Assembly: GCA_963827705.1 (NCBI GenBank)
Contig: CAWHBN010000014.1
Location: 54,370 to 118,369, forward strand
Source of the DNA: JACDAN01 sp963827705
GTDB lineage: Bacteria; Actinomycetota; Thermoleophilia; Gaiellales; Gaiellaceae
Reading direction: 5' to 3'
DNA length: 64,000 nucleotides
Made by a program: the position numbers and the translations under genes. Numbering within the stretch: the stretch's first letter is position 1; every line of letters begins with the position of its first letter. The notes below the pieces were generated by a model that saw only the letters and a list, made by a program, of their open reading frames with translations, ran no database searches and was not told the origin of the DNA. Below, one piece after another: positions 16,788 through 27,450 of the stretch.

Positions 16788-18128
16788 ATGAGGATCTTCG
16801 TCATCGGCGCGGGGCAGGTGGGCTCCACGATCGTGGGGGCGCTCCACGACGAGCACGAGCTGACGGTGATCGACATGGACGCGGGCCGGCTCGAGGCGCT
16901 CGGCAGCCGATACGACGTGGGGACCGTCGAGGCGGACGGCGCCAGCCGGAGAGTGCTCGAGAAGGCGGGGCTCAAAGACGCCGCGCTCGTGATCGCGTGC
17001 ACCTCGCGCGATGAGGTCAACGTCATCGTCTCGATGTTCGCGCGGAGACTCGCGCCGGACGCGCGCACGATCGTCCGGACCGGGAACGAGGAGTACCTCG
17101 ACGTCTGGCGAGAGCGCCAGCTCGACGTGGACTGGGTCGTCTCGTCGGAGCGCGAGACGGCGCTCGCGGTGTCCCAGACGATCGGCGTTCCGGCGGCGCG
17201 CCAGACGGACGTCTTCGCCGACGGTCAGGTCCAGATCGTCGAATTCGACGTGGAGAAGCCGGACTCGGTCAGCGAGCGCTTCGAGAGCGTCGTCGGCCCC
17301 GCGCTGAAGGACGCCGTCCTCCCGGCCGACTCGAAGGTCGCGAGCATCATCCGGGACGAGGAGATCGCCATGCCCCGCGGAGAGGAGACGATCCGGCCCG
17401 GCGACAGGATCGTCGTGATCGGCTCTCCGGAGGCTGCCAAGGAGTGGAGCCGGCTGCTCACACCGGCGCGAAGGACGATCGACGACATCGTCATCTTCGG
17501 CTGCGGCCGGATCGGGACGGCGACCGCCCGTGCACTGATCCACCAGGGGATCCGGGTTCGCCTGATCGAGAGCGACCTCCGTCGCGCGCAGGTCGTCTCG
17601 GAGCTCCTGCCCGAGGCGCGCGTTTTCCACGCGGCTGGGATCGATCCTGAGTTCCTGGAACGCGAGCACATCGGCAGGTCGGGGGCGGCCGTCTTCGCGA
17701 TGCGGGACGACGCGAAGAACTACTACGCGGCCACGCTCGCGAAGCTCCACGGAGTCGGCCTCACGATCGCAGTCGTCCACGACAACGTCTCCATGGAGGT
17801 CTTCGAGCGGGCCGGCGTGGACGTCGCGATCAACCCCCGGCTCCTGACTGCGGAGGAGATCGTCCGGTTCGCGCGCGACCCGAGGACGATGCAGGTCGCG
17901 ATGCTCGACCAGGACCGATTCGAGGTGCTCGACATCACCGTGCGAAGCGAGAGCAAGCTCGCAGGCAAGCGGTTCCGCGACCTGCCGATGACCGGCTCGC
18001 TGATCGGCGCAGTCGTGCGTGACGGCCAGGCGCTGTTCCCGCACGGCGACGATGTGCTCGAGGCAGGCGACCGCGCAATCCTCTTCACGCCGTCGAGCCG
18101 CGTGTCCGAGGTCGAGCGGACGCTTTGA
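16788..18128 (+). CDS. trkA: Trk system potassium transporter TrkA
   Basis: A 446-residue protein made of two tandem RCK units. Unit 1 starts MRIFVIGAGQVGSTIVGAL, with acidic VIDMDAGR and the ACTSRDEVNVIVSMFA region. Unit 2 starts IDDIVIFGCGRIGTATARAL. Each is followed by a TrkA-C domain (FDVEKPDSVSERFESVVG and ITVRSESKLAGKRFRDLP, ending FTPSSRVSEVERTL). It is the cytosolic NAD(H)-binding gating subunit of the TrkAH K+ uptake system. Its stop overlaps the TTG start of trkH, which encodes its membrane partner. It is transcribed divergently from the APC-USP permeases. Confidence 0.95.
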   Translation: MRIFVIGAGQVGSTIVGALHDEHELTVIDMDAGRLEALGSRYDVGTVEADGASRRVLEKAGLKDAALVIACTSRDEVNVIVSMFARRLAPDARTIVRTGNEEYLDVWRERQLDVDWVVSSERETALAVSQTIGVPAARQTDVFADGQVQIVEFDVEKPDSVSERFESVVGPALKDAVLPADSKVASIIRDEEIAMPRGEETIRPGDRIVVIGSPEAAKEWSRLLTPARRTIDDIVIFGCGRIGTATARALIHQGIRVRLIESDLRRAQVVSELLPEARVFHAAGIDPEFLEREHIGRSGAAVFAMRDDAKNYYAATLAKLHGVGLTIAVVHDNVSMEVFERAGVDVAINPRLLTAEEIVRFARDPRTMQVAMLDQDRFEVLDITVRSESKLAGKRFRDLPMTGSLIGAVVRDGQALFPHGDDVLEAGDRAILFTPSSRVSEVERTL

Positions 18129-19645
18129 GCCCCGCGGCGGCCGGCCGGGGTGCGCTCGGCGTCGACGTTCTCGCCAGCCTGAACCTCGTTGGGGCGCTGC
18201 TCAAGTACCTGAGCCTCGCGACGCTCTTCCCGGTCCCGTTCGCGCTCGCCTACTCGGAGCCCGTCTGGCCGTTCCTCGTCGCCGGCCTGGTCGGCGGCGT
18301 GTCCGGTTGGGCCGTCGAGCGGCTGACCGTCGGGAAGGACTCCGTCGGCGTCCGGGAGGGATTTCTCGTCGTCTCGCTGACCTGGGTCGTAGCCGCCGCC
18401 CTGGGCGCTCTCCCGTACGTCCTCTCGGGCGAGGATCAGATCTCGAGCCCGATCGACGCGTACTTCGAGGCGATGTCCGGGTTCACGACGACCGGCGCCA
18501 CGGTTCTCACCGACATCGAGGCGATGCCCGACTCGCTGCTGATCTGGCGGCAACTGACGCAGTGGCTCGGCGGCATGGGAATCATCGTGCTCGCGCTCGC
18601 AGTGCTCCCGCGCCTGCGGGTCGGAGGGCGGCAGCTCCTCGAGCACGAGCTCCCGGGGCCTGAGTTCGAGCAGATGACGGCCCGGATCCGCGGAACCGCG
18701 CGGCGGCTCTGGGCGCTCTACGTCGGGCTGACGGTCGCGATGGTGCTGATCCTCAGCGTGTTCGGCTGGACGGGAATCGACGACGCGATGAGCCCCTTCG
18801 AGGCCCTCGCCCATGCCTTCTCGACGCTCCCGACCGGCGGCTTCTCCACCGAGGTCCGGGGAGTCGAGACCTTCGCCCCGGCGTCCCAATGGGTCATCGC
18901 CGGGTTCATGGCGATCGCCGGCGCGAACTTCGCGCTGCTCTACCGCCTGTTCGTCCGGGCGGATCCGAGGCCGCTCGTGCGCGACGAGGAGTTCCGTCTC
19001 TACGTCACGCTGCTTCTGCTCGGCTCCTTCGTCCTCACCCTCGAGCTCTGGACCGAGGGAATCGCCAAGGGCGAGGAGGCGATCCGAGCCTCGGTCTTCC
19101 AGTTCGTCTCGATGATGACGACGACCGGCGCTGCAAGCGCCGATTTCAACCTCTGGACGACCTTCGCCGCGGTGACGCTCGTCGCGGCCATGTTCTTCGG
19201 AGGCTCGGCAGGCTCGACCGCCGGCTCGGTCAAGGTCGTCCGCCACCTGCTGCTCGGCCGGATCCTGCGGCGCGAGCTCGACCAGACCGTCCACCCGGAG
19301 ATCGTCAGCCGGGTTCGGCTGAACGGCACCCCCGTCGATGAGCGGATCCTCCGGGCGATCCTGAGCTTCGTCCTGCTCTACATCGGCGTCTTCGCGCTCG
19401 GGACGTTCTTCCTCGTCGGAGATGCGGCACGCGTGGACCTCGACCTGCGCGTCCTCGACGCGGTGGCGGCGTCTGCGACCACGCTCGGAAACGTCGGACC
19501 GGCGTTCGGCTTCGCCGGGCCGATGGGATCGTTCGACCCGTTCAGCGACTTCTCCAAGCTGGCGATGATCCTCCTCATGTGGCTCGGCCGGCTGGAGATC
19601 ATCCCGGTCGCCGTCCTCCTCAGCCGCCACTACTGGCGGATCTGA
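18125..19645 (+). CDS. trkH: Trk system potassium channel subunit TrkH
   Basis: A 506-residue membrane protein with the four pore-loop repeats of the SKT superfamily. Selectivity-filter segments are AMSGFTTTGATVLTD, STLPTGGFSTEV, MMTTTGAASADFN and ATTLGNVGPAFG. The hinge FGGSAGSTAGSVKVVR and the C-terminal MWLGRLEIIPVAVLL are typical of TrkH/TrkG. It starts with TTG overlapping the trkA stop (TTGA), so translation is coupled. A perfect 27-bp palindrome 17 bp after the stop, shared with convergent kdpE, probably helps terminate both transcripts. Confidence 0.95.
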   Translation: MSPAAAGRGALGVDVLASLNLVGALLKYLSLATLFPVPFALAYSEPVWPFLVAGLVGGVSGWAVERLTVGKDSVGVREGFLVVSLTWVVAAALGALPYVLSGEDQISSPIDAYFEAMSGFTTTGATVLTDIEAMPDSLLIWRQLTQWLGGMGIIVLALAVLPRLRVGGRQLLEHELPGPEFEQMTARIRGTARRLWALYVGLTVAMVLILSVFGWTGIDDAMSPFEALAHAFSTLPTGGFSTEVRGVETFAPASQWVIAGFMAIAGANFALLYRLFVRADPRPLVRDEEFRLYVTLLLLGSFVLTLELWTEGIAKGEEAIRASVFQFVSMMTTTGAASADFNLWTTFAAVTLVAAMFFGGSAGSTAGSVKVVRHLLLGRILRRELDQTVHPEIVSRVRLNGTPVDERILRAILSFVLLYIGVFALGTFFLVGDAARVDLDLRVLDAVAASATTLGNVGPAFGFAGPMGSFDPFSDFSKLAMILLMWLGRLEIIPVAVLLSRHYWRI

Positions 19646-19661
19646 CCCGGTCCTGCGCAGA

Positions 19662-19688
19662 CATGACGAGTGTCTGACACTCGTCATG
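19662..19688. repeat. GAGTGTCTGACACTC repeat, copy 1 (27-bp perfect palindrome)
   Basis: The 15-bp core is at 19668-19682 with flank CATGAC on the left and GTCATG on the right, giving a perfect odd-centred palindrome at 19662-19688. It lies between the convergent genes trkH (+) and kdpE (-), 17 and 15 bp from their stop codons. An RNA hairpin can form on either strand, so it could act as a bidirectional terminator, but there is no T-tract. One of seven copies in the window. Confidence 0.9.
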
Positions 19689-19702
19689 GCTCGGCCAGCG
19701 GC

Positions 19703-20377
19703 TCAGGGCTCGAACCGGTAGCCCATGCCGGGCTCGGTCACGAAGTAGCGTGGCTTCGCGGGGTCCGGCTCGAGCTTGCGGCGAATCTGGGCGAGGTAGA
19801 CGCGGAGGTAGTTCGTTTCCTTCTCGTACTGCGGGCCCCAGACGCTCTGGAGAAGCTGCCGCTGTGTGATCAGCCGGCCGGGGTGGCGGACGAGCGTCTC
19901 GACGATCTGCCACTCGGTCGGGGTCAGGCGGATCTCCTCCCCGTCGCGCTCGACCCGCTTGGCGGCGAGGTCGGCCCGGAAGTGCCCGGTCTCGACGACG
20001 GCTTCCTCCTCGCCGGGGACCGCGCGGCGTAGTGCGGCCCGCATCCTCGCGAGCAGCTCGTCCATGCCGAACGGCTTCGTGACGTAGTCGTCGGCGCCCG
20101 CGTCGAGCGCGTCCACCTTGTCTCCCTCTCCCTCGCGGACGGAGAGCACGATGATCGGCACCTCCGTCCAGCCGCGAAGGCCGCGGATGACCTCGACCCC
20201 GTCGATCGTCGGCAGCCCGAGGTCGACGATGACCAGGTCCGGGTGCTTCCGCGCCGCGATCGTGAGCGCCTCCTCCCCCGTCGCCGCCAGATCGACGTCG
20301 TAGTCCCGCGCGCGGAGGTTCGTCGCGAGCGCGCGAAGGATCTGCGGCTCGTCGTCGACGACAAGGATCCGCGTCAT
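19703..20377 (-). CDS. kdpE: Potassium-responsive response regulator KdpE
   Basis: A 224-residue OmpR-type regulator. The receiver domain has RILVVDDEPQILRAL, phospho-acceptor Asp in LVIVDLGLPTIDG, then the conserved Lys in DDYVTKPFGMDELLAR. The C-terminal winged helix has LTPTEWQIVETLVRHPGRLITQ and the trailing TNYLRVYLAQIRRKLEPDP and EPGMGYRF. It overlaps kdpD by 4 bp at 20374-20377 and is the last gene of the kdp operon. It activates kdpFABC when KdpD senses K+ limitation or turgor changes. Confidence 0.95.
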   Translation of the reverse strand: MTRILVVDDEPQILRALATNLRARDYDVDLAATGEEALTIAARKHPDLVIVDLGLPTIDGVEVIRGLRGWTEVPIIVLSVREGEGDKVDALDAGADDYVTKPFGMDELLARMRAALRRAVPGEEEAVVETGHFRADLAAKRVERDGEEIRLTPTEWQIVETLVRHPGRLITQRQLLQSVWGPQYEKETNYLRVYLAQIRRKLEPDPAKPRYFVTEPGMGYRFEP

Positions 20378-22861
20378 GCGGACGCCTCCAGCCGGACGAC
20401 CATCGTCAGGCCGCCGCCCGGCGTCTCCTCGACCTCGATGTCGCCGCCCATCGCCTCCACGAAGCCCTTGGCGACCGCGAGCCCAAGGCCGACGCCGTCG
20501 TCGTCGCCGGAGTCTCCGAGCCGCTGAAACGGCAGGAACATCTCCTCCCGGCGGGCCACCGCGACCCCCTCGCCACGGTCGACGACACGGATGTCGACGC
20601 CGCCGTCCGCGCGCCCGGCGAGCAGGCGGACCCGTCGCCCCTCCGGCGAGTGCCGGACCGCATTGCCCACGATGTTCGCCAGCGCGCGCTCCAGGAGGCC
20701 GGCGTCCGCCAGGACGCGAGGCAGCGACTCGGGGACGTCGACGTCGACGCCGTCCGCGGTTCCGCCGAGGCTCCTGAGCGCAGCCGGGACGACCTCGTCG
20801 AGCCCGACCGGTTCCCTGCGGACCTCCACGGCTCCCGCCTGCAACCGGCTCATGTCGAGCAGGTTTCCGACCAGCCCGTTGAGACGGTCGACCTCCTCGT
20901 CGATCGTGTCCAGGAACTCCCTGCGAGCTTCGTCCGTCCAGCTCACGTCGTCCTGGAGCAGGCTGCTGACCGAGGCCTTGATGGCGGCGATCGGCGTGCG
21001 CAGGTCGTGCGAGACGGCCGAGAGGATCGCCGACCGGAGCTCTCCCGCGCTCGCGAGTGAAGCTGCGGTGGACGCCTCCGCCTGGAGCTCCTCGAGCTCG
21101 AGCGAGGCGGCGAGCTCGCGCCCGAACGCCTCGAGGATCCTCACCTCGTCCGGACCGGGATCCGCGTCGGCCACGGTCAGAACGTGCGCGTCGTCGAGGC
21201 GCAGCGTGAATCCGGCAGCATCCGGATTCTCCGGCGCGCGCAACCCCGCGGCGCCCTCGATCAGCCAGCCGTCCTCCTGGCGATGGAGCACGGACGCGCC
21301 CTGAAGCCCGAGCGTCCGGACCAGCGCATCGAGCACCGCCGGAACCGTCGACGAGCCTGCAAGGCGCACGAGCGCCTGCGCCTCCGCCCGTGCTCGCGCA
21401 CCTTCCACTGCCCGGCGAGCCGCGAGCGAGACGAGCACGCTCACAACGACCGCGACGGCAAGGAAGACGAACAGCGCCAGGACGTTCTCCGTCTCGCCGA
21501 TCGTGAACGTGTAGAGCGGCGGCGTGAAGTACCAGTTGACGATCAGGAAGCCGGCGACGGCGGTCGCAAGTGCCGGCCAGAGCCCACCGAGCGCCGACAC
21601 GCCGACCACGAGGAGGAGGAACAGGAGCAGGACGCTCGGCAGCCCGAGCTCGTCTCGCAGGCCTGCAAGGACAGCCGTCAGGAGGGGGAGCGCGACAGCC
21701 GCCGCGAGGAAGCCGAGCACCACGCGGCGGCGGGAGAGCGCTGCGGGCCGACGTCGGCGCGGGAGCACGAACTCTGCGTCGACCTCGCTCGGATGGCTGA
21801 TGACGTGGACGTCGATGCCGACGCCGGAATCGGCGATCACGCGGTTGATCACGGAGCCGCGGAACAGCTGGCCGAGTCGCGACCGCCTCGTCGCCCCCAG
21901 GACGACCTGCGTCGCGTTGAGCGAACGGGCCGTCTCGACCAGCGTCTGGCCGATGTCTGCGCCGACGGTTTCACGGTACTCGCCGCCCAGCTCCTCGACG
22001 AGCTCGCGCTGGCGCGAAAGCTCCTCGGGAGTCGCCGCGGCCAGACCGTCCTGGGGCCGGACGTGGACGGCGACGAGCTCGCCGTTTGTCCGCTGTGCCA
22101 TCCGCGCCGCCCGCCGGATCACCCGATCGCCTCCCGGAGCGCCGGTCACTGCCGCGATCACGCGCTCCTTCGTCTCCCAGGGCCGCTCGATCCCGTGCCG
22201 CTCGCGGTACTCACGAAGGCCTTCGTCGACCCGGTCCGCGACCCATAGGAGCGCAAGCTCGCGAAGCGCCGTCAGGTTTCCCGGCCGGAAGTAGTTGGCC
22301 AGCGCGACGTCGATGCGCTCCGCCGGGTAGATGTCGCCGCGTGCGAGCCGTGGCTCGGATCGACTCCGAGGCGAGATCGACGAGCTGAAGCTGGTCGGCG
22401 CGGCGCACGACCTCGTCCGGAACCGTCTCCTGCTGGCGCATGCCGGTGATCTGCTCGACGACGTCGTTGAGCGACTCGAGGTGCTGGATGTTCACCGTCG
22501 AGATCACTCCGATGCCCGCCTCGAGCAGCTGGTCGATGTCCTGCCAGCGCTTCTCGTTTCGCGACCCCGGCGCGTTCGTGTGCGCGAGCTCGTCCACCAG
22601 GACGATGTCCGGCCGGCGGGCGAGCACCGCGTCGACGTCGAGCTCCTCCAGCGTCGTGCCTCGGTACTCGACGGCTTTCCTGGGAATGACCTCGAGATCG
22701 CCGACCTGCTCGGCCGTTGGCCTGCGGCCGTGGGTCTCGAAGAGGCCGACGACGACGTCCTCGCCCCGCTCGCGGCGGCGGCGGCCCTCGTTCAGCATCG
22801 CGTAGGTCTTCCCCACGCCCGGAGCGGCGCCGAGATAGATGCGGAGACTTCCGCGCGCCAT
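20374..22861 (-). CDS. kdpD: Osmosensitive K+ channel histidine kinase KdpD, frame broken by one indel
   Basis: The N-terminus from ATG 22861 (MARGSLRIYLGAAPGVGKT) has the KdpD Walker-A-like loop at residues 11-19, then LVDELAHTNAPGSRNEKRWQD. The frame breaks near 22350 and the sense resumes in another frame with IAAVTGAPGGDRVIRRAARM. That part carries a USP domain (VVLGATRRSRLGQLFRGS), four transmembrane helices, a GAF-like region, HisKA SAVSHDLRTPIAAIKAS with the phospho-His, and HATPase with IVGNAVRHSPEGRRV and GDSGDDDGVGLGLAV. The total span is 2,488 nt, 3n+1, so one extra base explains the split and about 829 residues match the family. It phosphorylates KdpE. Confidence 0.9.
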
Positions 22862-22870
22862 GGAAGGAGG

Positions 22871-23424
22871 CTACGCCTCGTCGAGCGCCAGATTGAGCTC
22901 GAGCACGTTCACGGCGGGCTCGCCGAGGAACCCGAGCGGGCGGCCGTCCGTGTGCTCGTCCACGAGCGCCAGCACCTGCGCCCGGTCGAGGCCCCGGGAT
23001 CGGGCGACCCGATCCGCCTGGAGACGGGCGTTCTCCGGCGAGATGTGCGGGTCGAGACCGGACCCCGACGCGGTCAGCGCGTCAACCGGCGCCTCGGCGT
23101 CGTTTGCCTCGCGGTACGCCTGCCGACGCTCGTCGACGGCGGTCAAGAGCTCCGCGTTCAGCGGTCCGAGATTCGACGCCGAGCTCGACATCGCGTCGTA
23201 GCCGTCTCCGGCCGCCGACGGGCGCGGGTGAAAGTAGCGCTCGCCTTCGAAGGCCTGGGCGAGCAGCTTCGAGCCTGCGACGGTGCCGTCTCGCTCGACG
23301 AGTGACCCGTTCGCGCGGGACGGGAACGCCACCTGAGCGACCCCGGTGACGGCGAGCGGGTACGCGAGTCCGGTCAGCACGGTGATGGCGAGAAAGACGA
23401 CAAGTGCGGGAAGGAGCTGGCGCC

Positions 23425-23428
<4 letters not shown>
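22871..23428 (-). CDS. kdpC: Potassium-transporting ATPase subunit KdpC
   Basis: A 185-residue subunit with a single N-terminal transmembrane helix (LLPALVVFLAITVLTGLAYP) followed by the conserved periplasmic-side domain. Motifs are GSKLLAQAF, ERYFHPRPSAAG, the SSASNLGPLN motif, ASGSGLDPHISPENARLQ and LALVDEHTDGRPLGFLGEP. It overlaps kdpB by 4 bp (ATGA). It stabilises the complex and increases ATP affinity of KdpB. Confidence 0.95.
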
Positions 23429-25427
<1,999 letters not shown>

Positions 25428-25428
<1 letters not shown>

Positions 25429-27106
25429 CAGAGCATCAGCTCCTCGAGGAACGGCCCGAGGGCGAGCACCGGCAGGTACGTCAGGCCGACGACAAGCAGC
25501 ACGACGCCGATGAGCAGGCTCGTGAACAGCGGCGTGCCGGTCGGGAAGGTCCCGGCCGTGGCCGGAACCGTCTGTTTGCGGGCGAGCGCGCCGGCGATCG
25601 CCAGCACGACGACGATCGGCAGGAACCGGCCGCCGAGCATCGCCAGGCCGAGCGTCGTGTTGAACCAGTCGGTGTTCCCCGTCAGCCCGCCAAAGGCCGA
25701 GCCGTTGTTGTTCGAGGCCGAGGTGAAGGCGTAGACGACCTCGGTCATGCCGTGTGGGCCTGGATTGAGGATCGACGCCTTGGCCTGGTCGAGCAGCACC
25801 GAGGCGGCTGAGAAGCAGAGCACGAGCGTCGGCACGAATAGGAGGTAGAGGACGACGAGCTTCATCTCAGCCGCCTGGATCTTCTTGCCGAGGTACTCAG
25901 GCGTTCGTCCCACCATCAGCCCGGCAATGAACACCGAGAGCAGGACGAAGACGAGCATCCCGTACAGGCCCGCCCCGACGCCGCCGGGGCTGACCTCGCC
26001 GAGCATCATGTTCACGAGCGGCACGGCGCCGCCGCCGGGCGTGAAGCTGTCGTGGGCCGCGATCACGGCTCCGGTCGAGGTCCCGGTAGTCGTGGCCGCA
26101 TACAGGCCGGAGGCCGCCGCGCCGAACCGCACCTCCTTGCCCTCCATGTTCGCCGCGGACGCATCGATCCGTGGGTTGCCGTCGAGCTCGAAGCCCGTGG
26201 CGACGAAGACCGAGCCCGCCCAGAGGACGAACATCGCGGCGAAGATCGCCCAGCCCTGGCGCTGATCGCCGACCATCCGCCCGAACGCGTAGGTCAGGGC
26301 GAACGGGATCAGCAGGATCGCGAACAGCTGCACGAGGTTCGTGAACGCTGTCGGGTTCTCGAACGGATGCGCCGAGTTCGCGTTCACGATCCCGCCGCCG
26401 TTCGTCCCGAGCTCTTTGATCGCCTCCTGGCTCGCGACCGGCCCGCGGTAGATCTCCTGTGTCGCGCCCTCCACGGTCGTAGCCGTGGCGCTCCCGCGAA
26501 GCGTCTGGACGACGCCTTGGCTGGCGAGCAGGAGCGCGATGACGATCGCGAGCGGCAGCAGGATTCGCGTGGTGATCCGCGTCAGGTCGACCCAGAAGTT
26601 CCCGATGGTCTCCGAGCGGCGCCGTGTGAGGCCGCGGATCAGGGCAACGACGACCGCGATCCCCACTGCGGCCGAGACGAAGTTCTGGACCGTGAGCCCG
26701 GCCATCTGCGTGAGATGGGCCATGGTCGACTCGCCGCCGTAGTTCTGCCAGTTCGTGTTGGTGACGAAGCTGGCGGCGGTGTTGAACGCGAGCGCCGGCG
26801 GAACGGCTGCGACGTCGGTCGGGTTCAGCGGCAGTGCGCCCTGGACGCGCTGAAGGAGGTAGAGCCCGAGGACGGAGACGGCGCTGAACGCGAGCAGCGA
26901 GAGGGCGTACACCGTCCAGGGCTGCTCGCGCTCGGGATCGATCCGGCCGGCGCGGTAGAGCAGGCGCTCGACGGGCAGGAAGACCCGGTCACCAGGGGCA
27001 GACCCGCCGGCGAAGACGCGCGCCAGGTAGGGGCCGAGCAGCCGTGTTCCCGCCGCGACCAGCGCGACGAGCGCGAGCAGCTGAGAGCCAGTTCTGAAGC
27101 GCTCAT
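25428..27106 (-). CDS. kdpA: Potassium-transporting ATPase pore subunit KdpA, one missing base near the start
   Basis: A channel-like subunit with four SKT-type selectivity loops: NTAASFVTNTNWQNYGG, KELGTNGGGIVNANSAHPFENP, TSTGAVIAAHDSFTPGGG and TSASNNNGSAFGGLTG. The coding frame runs uninterrupted from within the first helix (LLALVALVAAGTRLLGPYLA) to the stop at 25428. The natural ATG at 27106 (MSASELAL) is out of frame; adding one base near 27085 joins them into MSASELAL-QLLALVAL and gives the expected about 559 residues. I treat this as a one-base deletion. It overlaps the kdpF stop by 4 bp and precedes kdpB. Confidence 0.92.
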
Positions 27107-27195
27107 CCGATCCGCTCGGGGAAGAGGAGCGCGTAGACGAGGTAGCCGAGCACGGCCACCGACACGATCAGCCCGACGGCGTTCTCCCAGCTCAT
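27103..27195 (-). CDS. kdpF: KdpF small subunit
   Basis: A 30-residue single-helix peptide (ATG 27195, TGA 27103): MSWENAVGLIVSVAVLG, then YLVYALLFPERIG. Its length, the YALLxPE C-terminal motif and its position immediately before kdpA are those of KdpF, which stabilises the KdpABC complex in the membrane. It overlaps both neighbours through ATGA junctions. Confidence 0.9.
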   Translation of the reverse strand: MSWENAVGLIVSVAVLGYLVYALLFPERIG

Positions 27196-27302
27196 CGTTC
27201 GCCGTTCTCGGTGCGCGCAAGGATCCGCGCGCAGCCCGTGACCAGGAGCACGGCCAGCGCAAAGAAGGCGACGACCGTCGCGATGAAGAGGAGGTCTCGC
27301 AC
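27192..27302 (-). CDS. Small single-helix membrane peptide heading the kdp operon
   Basis: A 36-residue frame (GTG 27302, TGA 27192) with a hydrophobic helix LLFIATVVAFFALAVLLVTG followed by CARILARTENGER. It ends in an ATGA overlap with kdpF, so it is the first cistron of the kdp operon. I do not know a named family, though I believe similar short peptides precede kdpF in other actinomycetes. I infer an accessory or leader role in Kdp. Confidence 0.7.
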   Translation of the reverse strand: MRDLLFIATVVAFFALAVLLVTGCARILARTENGER

Positions 27303-27418
27303 ACCCTCTCTCTACCGCGCGCGCCGAGCGGCTCGGAAGCGCCCCTGACGGAACCTCTACGCCTGGCGGCGGAGTCTTGACGCGCTCTTAGCGGCGGCTT
27401 GTCTCCCGCGGACATGAC
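27303..27418 (-). promoter_or_regulatory. Probable kdp promoter region
   Basis: The gap between hppA's 3' end and the kdp operon start. On the minus strand it contains GCGTCAAGACTCC and, 28 bases further, TTCCGTCAGGG: two CGTCA-type direct repeats that could be a KdpE site. The assignment is positional and weak. Repeat copy 2 lies just upstream. Confidence 0.25.
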
Positions 27419-27433
27419 GAGTGTCTGACACTC
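27414..27433. repeat. GAGTGTCTGACACTC repeat, copy 2
   Basis: Core at 27419-27433 preceded by ACATGAC. It lies 17 bp past the stop of hppA (minus strand) and upstream of the kdp promoter region. The right flank (GTGCGG) does not extend the palindrome, so only the 15-bp core plus one base pair is symmetric. Same orientation as copies 1, 3 and 4. Confidence 0.9.
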
Positions 27434-27450
27434 GTGCGGTCCCGAAAGGA

